Shown here piece after piece: positions 11,301 to 23,067 of a stretch of 64,000 nt of DNA (its first letter is position 1; every line of letters starts with the position of its first letter). Below the pieces are notes generated by a model. That model did no database searches, was not told the origin of the DNA, and worked only from the letters and a program-made list of their open reading frames with translations. A program made the translations under genes and the position numbers. Origin of the DNA: Ectocarpus siliculosus (lineage: Eukaryota; Sar; Phaeophyceae; Ectocarpales; Ectocarpaceae); assembly GCA_000310025.1 (NCBI GenBank), contig FN649728.1, positions 4,347,837 to 4,411,836 on the forward strand, written 5' to 3'.

Positions 11301-14300
11301 CGGAAGCCGCTGCTCGGTGCTGCCATACGGTCTAATCGTTTTGTGCTCAAGCGTCGTGGGTGATGGGCCGACCCTTATTGCCAAAAGGCAAGGGTGTGTT
11401 GTCCCCCGCATGCTACCAAAAGCCTAGAACCCGCGCCCACCGGAGGGTTCTTGGGTAATGTCCGTCTGCGTAACCCCCGTGCCCCCGCCTTCCCCTCCAC
11501 CCACGGCGCCCCTTCCCAATGCTCCGGTCAGCGCGACGAGAACCTGCTGTCCGCCATTGCGGAGGAAGTGTCTCTCAGGACCGATGAGTTCAAGGGGAAG
11601 GAATTGGGGAACGTCGTCTGGGCATTCGCGGTGCTGGGCTTCAGAGATCAGGTAACGGGAGGGCGCACGAGGAGGGGAGGGTTCGGGAGGGGAAATGTGG
11701 CGTTTTGTGTTTGAGGACGTAACTTTGGTTCCAATCGGCCCGCCCGACCTGTTGGGGTTCATTACACCAGTTTGTTCCGCTCGTTTTCTCACCCAGCGGC
11801 ACGGAATTTTTCACCCCCGGCACTGCCAAAGCCTAAACCAGACGACTCAATCTGAGCGTGATGTGCTGTATCTTTTTCCGACGGAAGCTTAAGTCAACTC
11901 GTTGTTTGTTGTTGTTTGTCGTTGTCGACCGATACTGTAGGAGATGCTGGAGGCAGTGGCCGAGGTCTTGTCGCCTGAGCCGCTGCAGTGGCGCGGCAGG
12001 GTCTCTTGGGAGTGGAAGCACGGGAAGAAGAAAAAGTCCCGACGGTGAGAACGGCATGGAAAAGCTTGAGGCATCGGCGATGTTTCGATAAACATACTGT
12101 ATCAGTGAAGGTTGAGGTGGGCCGTTTGGGACGGGGGGGGGGAAGGCATCGTATCGTTCCCGCGCAATCGCTCCGTTTCCGCTTGCCATTGCTGCTGCTG
12201 CTGCTGCTGTTATTGGTGGTGGTGGTGATTGTGTGGTTGGGGCTATCGTCGTCGTCCTTCTGCACCTTTGTGTTCACTAGAGATGGCTGAGGGTCCAAAC
12301 AGAGAATGTTGTTCTCCTGTTCCATGACACGCTAAGGTTAAACCGAACCGCAGTTGTCTACTCGACAGGGCGCATCCGCGTGGTGCAAAGAATAGCGCTG
12401 CTGTGCCTGAGAAGACGAGAAGAGGCCGTCGCGCACGCAGCAGTGTGGAGCACTCGCTGCGCTCACTTGATGACGTCCCCTGCTCTTGCCTTTTTCGATC
12501 GGACGTAAGCGGCATACGCAGGTAGCGCGCTTCTGTTGTGCGGTCCGCATAAACCTACAGTTCATTGATGTTGCTGCGCTTGCGGTATTTCTTCGATTTC
12601 TCACCTCCTCTTGACTTTTTGGGCGTACATACACTTACATCTGCGTACACAGCAGCATGTTTCCTTTCCGCGGTTGGCAGAAAACCTAGATATCTCGATG
12701 ATGTTGCTGCGCACGTGGTGGGTCTCTTCCTTTTTTTGCTCCTGCGCACCGTCTGGGGCGGTGTTCCTCAGCGCTGGCAACATGAGTGCCGGTGTGTGAT
12801 TTGTAGTAGGGCGTGCCCATGCTCATCGTATTCTGGTGGGAGAGCCAGACGTGATTGTTTTTGTTCTCCAGGTCGCTCTGAAAGTGCGGCAGCATGGAGC
12901 AATGTTTTTTTTTTTTTTTCGTGACGACCACTTCGTCATTCCTCACTCTCGCGTCGGCTTGCTCACACTCCGCGTCGTGCTCTTTGTCAACTTTCTTCAT
13001 TCGTTCTCAAGTTTATTCTGATGTCATTTGGACAGCTCTCCGAACGTATTTTCATTTCGGGGCCTAACGTCGTGTTCATGCCAAGAAAACGGTCACATGT
13101 AGAGAGAGGACCGAATTGCGATATGAAGATGGTAAACCTCCAAGTCCTTGAATGGCCGAGCCCCCCAGTGTGAATAGCAGAGAGTGTGTGCGCGCTTTGG
13201 TATGACGACATTGTGTGGAATTGTTTCGTCCCCAACGACCGCCTTCGCCGACAAATACCGGTCGTGTGTAGGATTTATCAACACCCGGAACAAGCGAGGT
13301 TGCTGGCAACCCCTTGAATTTCCTCGTTGAACTGCTGTCAGGCTCGAAACCAGGTCATCAGCGCTCAACGACAGCCCTCCCTCCGACCCTAACCCTCTGG
13401 TTCGCGTCCACCTTAGATTGATAGCGTCCGGTGCTGTAATACCCTTCAAGACCGAAGTAGAAATCACTGCCTCCATACTGCATGTCGCTGGTAACCCTCC
13501 TAAATGCAATCTGTGTCGCATTGTGTTTTTACCTCAAAACGGGACCCAGGGGTGGCAAGGGCCACGACAACCGGACGACGGGCTTCTGGAAGGCCACCAT
13601 CGACCGCACCTGGGCCATGAGGCTCCCGGGTGGCGCACCGCCGGCCCGGCCCGCAGCGATGGTCATGGCCGAGAAGGAGCGGCTGGCGAAGACCGCAAAG
13701 GCAGCCTCCTCCTCTTCCTCCTCCTCCTCCTCCTCCTCCCCCTTAGCAGCGGGGCGTGCTAGCAAGGTGTGGCGGAATCGATGGCGGTGATGATGCCTGG
13801 CAGTAGGTAGAACCCCGACCCCTCAATGGTCTAACGAACTACGACATAGCTGTGTACCCCCCCTTCCCCGTGGTTTTACGGGATAAGTTTTAAGGGTTAT
13901 ACACGCTGTCCCTGTGGGGGGCAAGGCGCTCACATGTTTTTGGCGGGGCGTACGACTTCTGCTGCGTGGGAGGTTGTGTGCATCCCGGAGATCTGTTCGC
14001 TGTTTTTGTAAAAGTTGGGACGACCACAAGGAGAAACAACGCCCGCTGATGAACCTGGCAACGAAGCACTCACATCCGTACAATATCAACGAAATGCGGG
14101 GGGCTTGGTGAACGACACAGATTGGTGCATGGTGTTCCGTGTGAAGCACCTTGTACCGATGATGCGAGGACAACCGATTGCGGTACTGTGTTTGTTTCCC
14201 TGAGGGCCGCGGGGAACCAAGGGTGGCGTTTCTTCACATCTGGAACCGCGTAGCAGCTCTCTGGCATATTTGTGTGGTGTTTTTCTGGAGGGAAATTAAG

Positions 14301-14317
14301 TCCTCTCTCTGTGTCTC

Positions 14318-14377
<60 letters not shown>

Positions 14378-17300
14378 CCTGCCTCTCCCTCCCTCTCCCC
14401 CCATTTCTTTGAAAGGACGAGTTTCGTTTTTGTGTAATCTTGTCTTGATAGTTTTTGTTTCGAAGGTTCCCCACAATACGACTCACATCATCCCTAGCCC
14501 CCGAACACCTTGGACGTGCGTACGCGGTTAAGCATCGCGGTGGCACACGTTGCCCACCTTTTTGCTCTCCTCGCGATTGTTGCTGCAGACCCATCGAACC
14601 CCTCACCCCTTACTCCCCAAACCCGCTGCAGGCACCAATACCACCAGCAACAACAGCAACGACAGGAACGGCAGCGGTAGTAGATGCCGAGAAAGACTCC
14701 GTCACTGAGGGCGGGTCAACGGAATGGCGCAGCGTTCATCGCGTTGGCGGCGCCCCGGCCACGAGCACGACGACCTCGCGCTCTAGTGCCGCGGCTTCGG
14801 GCACGGCGGAGGGAGCCCCGCACCGGTTTTCTGGGGTGACCGGAGGAGGGCCTTCCTCTTCTGCTGCTGCTGCTGTAGGGCAGCCTTTTTCTGCCGCCGC
14901 TCTTTCTTCGAGGGAGCACTGGAGCTGCGCATCCGAGGTGTTTATTAAAGCGTTGTTCCTAGTTTTTATGTCGTGCATTTTTTGTGAACGCCGGTGGCTT
15001 TCCACCACCGCAGTCGTCTTGGCGCCGTGTTGTCACTCCTGCATGTCTGCAGTTTTCTCACCCCGAAGGCAGCGAGACATGTGACAACAACAAACACCCA
15101 CAAGTATAACGGTGGGGACAGAAAATTTGTGTGGGTGCACGTGTGGAGGCGTGTTTTTCTGCCGCCCTGTCGGCCCCGTGGTACTGAAATAGAATCAATT
15201 ATTTCGCGTCGAGGACCCCGGGTACATTTCCCCCACGTTGCGGAACCCTGCAGACAGCACCCCCCCCCCCCCGCTAACCCTAACCCTCTTGTTGTTGGCG
15301 CAGCTCGGGCTCTGAGATGTTGTGCCGGCTGCTGGCGTCCGCTTTGTTGGTGGTGGTGTAGGTTCAGAGCGGGACTGTCATGTTTGGGCATCGGAAGCGT
15401 TTTCTAGATACATCCAAGGTTGCACCCGGTGCTTTTTGTCCCCGCCTGACTTCTCGAAAGTGAATGGGAATGTCTGCATTTTTCTTACAATAGCCCCGTC
15501 CCGACACTGTTTTCTTTCCTTGTCAGGTGGAAGTGGGATCCGTGATTCTAACCCCTCAAGATCTTGCTATGCTGTCGTGGGGCTTTAGCTCCTTGTCCCA
15601 GGAGTGTCTTCCCTGTCAGGTATGATGGTACGGTACAGTGGTATGTTTGCAAGCTGGAATGGCGGAACGATGACGGCTGACGGTTGTACGAATGATGGCA
15701 TGATCGTTGATGTGGCGTCGAGCATCGTTGTCGTCGAGCATCTTTGACTTCGAACATCGTTGACGTCGAGGATCGTTGGTGTGACGTATCGACCATCATT
15801 CCATGTCGAACAGTCGTTGACGACGAGCATCGTTGACTTCGAGGATCGCTGGTGTGACATCGAGCATCGTCGGCTGTGCTTGAATCGATGAGGTCGAGCG
15901 TCGTTGACGTCGATCGTTGATGTCGAGCATCTTTCACATCGGGCATCATTGTTCCTTGACGTCGAGCATCGTTGCCGTCGAGGATCGTCGACTTCGAGCT
16001 ACGATGTATCGGATATCGTTGACGTCGAGCGTCGTTGACGTCGCTGATGGTTGGCGTTGAGATGGTTGGCGCCTAGGGCCGTTCACGTCGCTGATCGTTG
16101 ACGTCAAGGCCGTTAACGACGAGGACCGTTCACGTCGAAATTCTGTGAGGTCGAAGGTTATCGACGTCCATCATCGTTGACATCGACCATCGTCGACGTC
16201 GAGCATCGTTGATGTTCAGCATCGTTCACGTCGAACTTTAATTAGGCCGAAGTTCGTTGGCCTCGAGGTTCGTTGATGTCGAATATCATTCATGTCGAGT
16301 GTCGTGGATCGAGTGTCGTTAACATGAAGCGCCATTGATGTTCAGAACCGTTCATGCCGAGCATCGTTAACGTCGAGCATCCGAGCATCCTTGATCATTG
16401 ACGTCAGCGATCGTTCATAGCGAGCATCTTTTACGTCAAACATGGTTGACGTTGAGGATCGTCGACGTTGAGCATCGTTGATGTCGAATATCATTGACGT
16501 CGAGTATCGTTGACGTCGAACATTGTTGACGTGGAGGATCTTCAACGATGCTGGGCTAGGATCGATGATGTCGAAGATCGTTGACGTCGAGCGTCGTCAA
16601 TTTCGAGGGTCATCGACGTCGAGCATCGTTCACGTCGAGCATCGTTCATATCGAAAAATCGTTCATGTCGGATATTATTGACATCCAGGATCGTTAGCGT
16701 CGAGGATCGTCAACGTTGGTGTCGACTATGGTTGCTGTCTTGTCGTGGCGTCGAGCATCGTAGACGTCGAGCATGGTCGATGTCAAATATCGTTGACATC
16801 GTGTCGTTGGTAGGACCGTCGAGGTCGAAGATCGTTGACGTCCAGCACCTTCGACGATCATTACTTTTCTGCATCGTTAATGTCGAGCATCGTTCACGTC
16901 CAGGATCGTTCACGTCAAGCGTTGTTCATGTTCAGTGTCGAGTACGTCGAGCATCGTTGATCGTTATGTCAAGAGTGGTTGATATCGAGCATTGTTGACT
17001 TCGAGCGTCGTCGTCGTCGAGCATCGTGGATGTCGGCCGTCGTTAACGTCGAGGGCCGTTGATAAAGGTCGAGGATCGTTGACGTCGACTGTCGTTGGCA
17101 TGATTGTCGTTAGCCATCGTTCATGTCGAGCATTGTTGACGTTCAGAATCGTTCACGTCGACAATCGTTGATGTGCAGTATCGGTCACGTCGAGTATCGT
17201 TGATCATTAACGTCGAGGATGGTGTAACGTCGAGCATGGTTCATGTCGAAGATCGACAACGTCCTAGGGTCCATGACGTGGACGGTCATTGGGGTTGAGC

Positions 17301-20300
17301 ATCGTTCCTGTCGAGAATCGCCGACGTTGAGCATCCTTGATATCGAGGATCGTTGGTGACGAGGATCGTTTTCGTCGAGCATCGTGGATGTTCAGCATCG
17401 TCATTGATGTCGAGGATCGTTGGTGTGGCGTCGGGCACCATTCATGTCGAGGATCGTTGACGTCGAGGGTCGTCCATAGTGCTAGGATCGATGACGTCGA
17501 GCATCGTTCCTAGCGAGGATCGTTGAATTTGAGCACCGTTGATGTCGACTTTCGTTCACGTCGAGCATCGTTGGTGTCGAATTTGTTTGACGTCAAGGCT
17601 CGTTGACGTCGAGGATCGTTATCGTCGAAGTTTTTTTACGTCGAGATGGTTCACGTCGAGGACAGTAGACGTCGAAGGTCGCTGACATCGAAGGTCGTTG
17701 ACGTTTATCATCGTCGACCACTGTCGATCGTGGTTGACACGGAGTATCACTGACGTCGATAATCGTTGACCTCGAACATCACTGACGTCGACCATATTTG
17801 ATGTGGAAGATCATTGAGGTTTGTTTGGCGTCCAGCATCGGTTGCATCGAACCTTGTTGACGCCGAGGTTTGTTGACGTCCAGGATCGCTCGAGAACGGT
17901 TGAAGTCGAGCATCGTTGATGTCGGCACCGTTCATGTCGAGACGTCGAAGATTGTTGACGTCGACCATCGTTGACGTCGACCATCGTTCATGTCGAGGAT
18001 CGATGACGCCGATCATCGCCTACGTCGGGATGGTTGGTGTTGAGGATCGTTGACGTCGAGCATCGTTGATGTGCTGCATCGGCGATGTTGAGCGTCGTTG
18101 ACGACGAGGATCGTTGATATCGAATATCGTTCATGTCGAGCATCGTTGACGCCCACAATCACTAATCGTTGATGTCGAAGATCGATCATCGTTGACATCG
18201 AGCATCGTTCATGTCGAGCATCGTTCACGTCGAAGACCTTTGAAGTCGAGGACCGTTGACGTCGAAGGTCGTTGATTACCAGCATCGTCGAGCATTGTTC
18301 CAACCAACGCCATTCTTTTCGCGCTCGTTATTTTCGTGTTGTTTTTCTTCCTTCACCGGGTGTGAAGCCGGCGGCCTACCGAGCTCTGGACGTCCTGGCC
18401 AAGGCCGCCCGAGAGTGCGTGGGCAACTTCAGGCCGCAGGACGTGTCCATGGTCTCGCTGGCCCTTGCTCGCATGTCGTGGGACGACCCTCGCCTCATGA
18501 AGGCCATGGCTAGCCGCACCACGGAAACTCTTCGCGCCTTCAAGTAAGAGAACCAAACGCCGGCGTCAGTTTTTCTGTTTCACCATCTTCTAAACCTTTC
18601 GAAGGCGCGAGCGAAAAGAGGCAGAGGACCCAATGCTGACGTAACAAAAAAACTGTTCGCCATTTTATTATCCTTTCGAAGGCGCACGCGAAGACAGGGG
18701 GAAGGAGCATAAGCCACGGAATGTTCTAGAGAAAGAGAGGGAGTGAGAGACCTGGGTTGGTAAAGGTAGACGGTCCCGGTGCGCCTCATCGGAAGTAGAA
18801 CGAGGGAGGGTAAGAGACCTAGGTTGACGCGGGAGGGCCGCTGGCAGTGGTGGCATGAACCAACCCCCCGCCTACGTTCAGACGTTACAGAGTTCCTTTG
18901 CGACTGGTGTTTGTTACGGTGCTTGGTAGTTTGAGTACCGGGGCGCTGAAGTGACGTTCAACCGTTACCATGCACGCCTTTTGCTTGCCAACTCATTATT
19001 CCTCCGCTGCTCTCCTTGTTGGATATCTCTCTCTTCTCGGCCTCTCTTGCTGTCGTTCTCGTTCCTTCGGTCTATTTCCGCAGGCCGCAGGAGCTGAGCA
19101 ACACGGCCTGGGCGTACGCTCGGCTGCACGTGCGGGACCGTCGTTTCTGGAGCGCTTTGCAGAAGCAAGCCAAGCGGTGAGGAAAAAGAGCTGAGCATTT
19201 CGATTGCGAACGTCCCAACGCGGCGCCAACGCGGAAACAGGAGTGAATGTTTGCTCTTGCGTATTCGCGATGGATGGGTTCGTGTCGTGTTTTGTATTGT
19301 ATTTTGTCATCTCGTGTTCCAAGTATACTCGCCATGTGCCGCTTGCTGTGGTGTGCGTTTCCCTCTTTCCACTTTTCGCGTTGCTTGTTCGTTTTTTCGT
19401 GTTTGTGTGTGCTCCGTGTTAGGATGCTCGACGGTCCCGGGATGAGCGCGCAAGAGATCGCCAACCTGGCGTGGGCCCTGGCGGTGATGGGCGAAGCCGA
19501 CGTTGAGCTTCTCGAGGAGCTCCTCCGATCGGCTCAGGCTCAGAGGGGCGACTTCACGCTGATCGAGAGCCATCAGCTCTACCAGGTTGGGCGCTATAGT
19601 TCGGATTCACTTGCCGTTGTGGCCTTCGTGCAGCCACGCTTGTTGCCGAAAGCTGTAGCAGACACTTTGCCTAATATTTCACTTTTTTATTCGTTTCTGT
19701 TTGTCTCAAGAGCGGGCGAGTTGTCTGGGGGAAACGAAATGAGTTCTTGATTGGAGTTTGGCCACGACCAGTTCGAATGCTGTTCAGAGAGATGCCGCGC
19801 GTGCGCTTCAGGAGCTCGGCGCCAGTGCCGACAACGGGCCACACTAAAAACTGAACCACAGGAGTCGCAGGCTACCCGCCAGGCATGCGGTACCACATGT
19901 CTGACGATTCCACAGCGGTCACATGTTCGCCCGTTTTTCTGACCACGCATGTACCAAACGTGCACTCGAAGAACCCGCATTATCCCGGCTTGCTAGCAAG
20001 TGAGAGGCGGCCGAGTGTTTCGCGGCGGTGTTTTTGGGGAAGGACGAAGACACTCAACCCGTTTCGAGGCAGTACCTCCCGTTCTCCAGACTTTGGCCTG
20101 AACGGCGCCACCTCCCTTCCTTTTCCCCCTGCACTCCCCCGGTGCTTCGATTTCTCTGCAGGTGTACTTGCTCTGGGGTAAGGACATGCCCGAGCTGTGG
20201 AAAGAGCTCGACGGAGAGTTCCTTATGGCCCTGAAGCGCCGGTGGACCGACAACCAGCAGAGGACGAAGCGCTCGTCGTGCTCTCACCTCGAAGTGTCAC

Positions 20301-23067
20301 AGGCAAGCCACCAGCTGTACCCGCAAAGAGCTGTGTTTCGTCGTTTCCTCGCCGCGTCTGGCTTTTGTTGGCGAAAAGCTTGGTCCGTGCATGCGGGCGG
20401 AATGTCGATGTTCAAGAAACGTCCCATCCGATGGGTACGCTCATGTCGTTGCGGCGGTGATTTTTCTCGTCTCGATGACCAGCACAAAAAATGGCGCGGC
20501 CCCCTATCACAAGCACAGGATTGCTAGCAGTTCGTTGACGATTTTTCCCCCTTTGACTGATGCCATGGTACGGGTGCACGTTTGGGGCGACAATTTCCGC
20601 GTTTGGGAGAAATACTCCTGTTTCGGTGATCATACGGCGACTAAGGACGAGGCCAATAGGTTCACGTACACCGTGTCTCTCTACCCGAAAGTGTAAGATA
20701 AGGTCACCCCCCTACCGTAGCACCACTCCTTTCACGTAAGCATCATTTTCGCCAAATGGTTTGGTACGCAAACACGTCACAGATGTGCGAGGCAAAACGA
20801 CATTCATTGCGCTTGATTGTATTCATTTTCCCGGACATCTCGTGGTGCCCCCAAGCCTCCCAAGGGGCGCCACATGCACCCCATGCAGCACGCGCGAAAG
20901 TAACGATGGGATGAAGAAGTGCACTCATTCCTCTCGCGACTTCTGACATTCCATGCACAGACTTGGAGCACGCGACAACAATTTATGGGATGGAGAAGCG
21001 CACTCAATTCACTCACGACTCCTCACAATCCCATGCACAGACGTGGAGCGCGCGGCAGCAACAATGGGATGAAGCAACGCACTCAATTCTCGCACGACTC
21101 CCCACACCCGCTGCTCCCCAGGTTGGGTGAAAGAAGCACAGGCTTACCCGATTTTTCTCACGACTCCTCACGCCCGCTTTGCCACCAGACTCTGGACCTG
21201 ATGCAGATATCGCACGAGAACGAGTCGGAGCACGACATCGACATCGAGGTGGTGGGCGTCGGCCTGGCGAGCGAGGACTGGGACTTCAGGTCCTTCTCCG
21301 CCGGCACCGGTCCGAACCCGGCAGATCCCGCCGAGGTAAGCGAGCCTGAAAACGCTGCTGCTGTGGCACCATGGTTGCGTAAGATACCACCCCCTTTGGA
21401 CAGAGATATTTTCATACAGTAGCTCGATTACTCTACGCGGAAGTTGATGCCAAAGTTGGTCGATACGTATCCGAGGTAAGCGAGCCTGAAACTGCTGCTG
21501 CTGTGGCGCCATGTTCCGTAGGTGGCGTAATATACCACACCCCGTGGACACGTAAGACTTTCGAAACGGGATTACTCCACGGCGAAGATTATGCCGACTG
21601 ACATGTTTTTGGAAGGCTCTCGACGAGACGGTTCCAACGCAGCCATTTTCGGCGTCGTCGGTGCGTTTTCCTGCCGAGCAATCGAGCTTTGAAAATCGGT
21701 CCAGGGGGTGTGATATCTTGTGCAACCTACGGTATAGACATGCAACGTGGTGTGGTTCAGCATCGCCCAGCGACAATCATCCCTGGTGGGTACCACGGGA
21801 GATTTTTTTGCGGACGCTGCATTGAAACCGTCTATGTGGTGCGACGAGCACTATTGATAGATTGCGGTGCCGGAATGACGTGAAAGCAATCGTGAAAGCG
21901 CTGGCGGTTTTTTAAGCTTGGTCTTTCCCATGGCATCTCTAACTCTTCTGTGTCTGCGTCTACCGCCTCCCATTAGCTCTGTCTTGGCTGTGCTTCCGGG
22001 GGGAATACTCAGCCACGCAAGATAACGAACGAACCCTTCAGAACCAACGCCCGGCCGCGCCACAGAACACCGAAACCAACGATGGCGCTGCTTGACCCCA
22101 TCGTGCACCCGTGCTGCCGTGAGGAAACGTTCATCGTTCTCTCTCCATTCGCACTGCTGTCAAGGTCGTCTTTTTTGTCGAACCGTCCACCTGGCCAGTG
22201 TGCTCAATGGGTAAGGGGCTTCTCTCTCTCTCTTGCCCGCTATCTTGGCCCGCACCTTGCCTTCTCGGGTCCCAAAGGTGCGGCTAAAGCTAGCCCTCGA
22301 GGTGGACGGGCCGGCGCACTTCACCAAGAACACCGCGCGGCCGCTGGGGCACATGGTGCTCAAGCACCGCACCCTGTCCAAGATGGGCTGGACAGTGGTC
22401 TCGGTGAGTCTTTTTTTATTTTGTTGTTGCTGGACGACGCCCGATCGTTTCTTCTTCCTATGTTCGGAGGGAGAGAGAGAGTAAGCGTAAGGCGTAACAG
22501 TAGCAGCAGATGAACACGGCGTATCATTGTAAAACCAGCCGGATAGTAAAATCACCCGTTTTTGGCGGGATACCAATGAGCGGGGTAGGGCAACTCCTTC
22601 GGCCAGGATCCCATGCACACGAGGTTTAATTTTGAGTAGTGTTCCGAAGTTTTCGGGGGGGGGTTATTGCGTTTCCAAAAAAAAGGCACGAAGCGGAGTG
22701 GTGGTACGCATCATGCCCACATGTTTGCCCGCGATGTACCGGTTCCACGAAGAACTCGAAACCTGCGCCCAGGATTCAAAGCTCATGTAAAATTGTTCCG
22801 AAAAAACACCGCGAAGCGGACCCGTGGTACGCATCGTGCCCGCGAGCGCATGACGAACGACGGCGCGTTAATTCTTTCTCGGAAATGATGAGGAACCTCG
22901 TTACCACCTTGCTCGCGCGCGCGCGTCTGTTTCTTGCTGGTTCTTTTATTTTTGCTTGGTTTTGTCGAAAGATCCCTTTCCTGGAATGGGATCCGATCCC
23001 ATTCTGGTCCAGCATGGAGAAGAAGCGGTACCTGCAGAGGAAGCTCGGCATCACGAGGACCATGTAA
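7905..23067 (+). CDS. OPR/FASTK-like repeat protein with C-terminal RAP domain, 16 or more exons
   Basis: Exons: 7905-8708, 9681-9787, 10270-10485, 11090-11194, 11532-11651, 11941-12044, 13550-13766, 14632-14937, 15527-15619, 18368-18543, 19084-19176, 19423-19585, 20162-20302, 21189-21335, 22278-22403 and 22972-23067 (TAA). The protein is roughly 1000 aa. Exon 1 is low complexity with a polyglutamine run, and its start is the first in-frame ATG, so it is uncertain. The centre carries helical repeats with the signature W-[AS]-[LF]-A: LLWSLAKLG, AAWGLAVLGE, NVVWAFAVLGF, NTAWAYAR and NLAWALAVMGE. The last two exons hold the RAP domain (LEVDGPAHF, GWTVVS, IPFLEWD, KKRYLQRKLG). RAP proteins bind organellar RNA in plastids or mitochondria; the target here is unknown. 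Exon 2 has an apparent one-base insertion (9748-9752). An exon, or two bases of phase, is missing between exons 1 and 2. Intron 13 is GC-AG and intron 9 is a repeat array. Confidence 0.85.
8322..8354 (+). repeat. CAG microsatellite coding for polyglutamine
   Basis: About 11 CAG codons inside exon 1 of the RAP gene, giving an uninterrupted glutamine run after an SPPIQW segment. Length polymorphism is likely (inference). Confidence 0.9.
9748..9752 (+). other. Apparent +1 frameshift at a GGGGG run, RAP exon 2
   Basis: Exon 2 (107 bases) opens in the frame VSTALNRVAKTRGVEEARW, typical of the start of this repeat family. It ends in a different frame reading EEEPKYLGILLK, which joins exon 3 (VTEELVG) in phase 0. 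Removing one base from the five-G run reconciles both halves and the downstream phase. It is either a homopolymer error or a real lesion. Confidence 0.7.
13707..13740 (+). repeat. TCC microsatellite coding for polyserine
   Basis: A run of TCC/TCT codons in RAP exon 7 encodes about 11 consecutive serines, forming a low-complexity linker between helical-repeat segments. Confidence 0.85.
14322..14377 (+). repeat. Compound (CT)n(CA)n microsatellite
   Basis: About 33 bases of CT followed by about 23 bases of CA, within RAP intron 7. Confidence 0.9.
15680..18295 (+). repeat. Degenerate 16-base tandem array filling RAP intron 9
   Basis: Roughly 2.6 kb built almost wholly of diverged copies of a 16-base unit, GTTGACGTCGAGCATC and variants (GGATC, ATGTC and CACGTC forms), about 160 copies. 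The array lies inside the intron from 15620 to 18367, between two exons that splice in phase. Each unit carries the palindrome GACGTC and a TCGA. Three units make 48 bases, so reverse-strand frames read a 16-residue pseudo-repeat (LDVND, HER, STST); I regard that as a by-product rather than a gene. Confidence 0.95.
20303..21188 (+). other. GC-AG intron of the RAP gene (intron 13)
   Basis: The exon ends SHLEVSQ at CAG, followed by GCAAGC, a near-consensus GC donor. It joins TLDLMQISHENE at 21189 in phase 0. That junction restores a conserved segment just ahead of the RAP domain in this family. No GT donor nearby preserves the frame and the motif. Confidence 0.75.
20885..21115 (+). repeat. About 80-base tandem repeat, nearly three copies
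   Basis: Successive copies share CCATGCACAGAC, GGAGC-CGCG-CAACAA, TGGGATG-AGAAG and CACTCA in the same order, at a spacing near 80 bases, inside the GC-AG intron of the RAP gene. Confidence 0.75.
21331..21512 (+). repeat. Tandem duplication copying the exon 14 splice donor
   Basis: The sequence from CCGAGGTAAGCGAGCCTGAA to GTGGC(A/G)CCATG at 21331-21372 recurs 140 bases later at 21471-21512. The first copy is the real donor of RAP exon 14. The second is an intronic donor in the same context. The segment between them looks like a partial left end of the adjacent MITE. Confidence 0.8.
21514..21734 (+). mobile_element. MITE-like element, copy A (RAP intron 14)
   Basis: The right end (AATCGAGCTTTGAAAATCGG ... 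CTACGGTAT) matches the right arm of the cleaner copy at 24465. The left end (CCGTAGGTGGCGTAATATAC) is a diverged inverted copy. The internal CTCGACGAGACGGTTCCAAC is shared with copy B. There is no coding capacity. Confidence 0.7.

Noticed and set aside
15274-15291. CTAACCCTAACCCT resembling telomere repeats
   Set aside because: Only two units, inside a RAP intron after a C run; too short to be an interstitial telomere. A similar single unit at about 13385 is chance-level.
15680-18295. Possible CRISPR array
   Set aside because: The units are contiguous and degenerate with no unique spacers, in an intron of a eukaryotic gene.
15548-18303. Reverse-strand open frames with repeated LDVND, HER and STST motifs
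   Set aside because: Their 16-residue periodicity follows arithmetically from the 16-base tandem unit (3 x 16 = 48). They lie in an intron and have no conserved start or fold.
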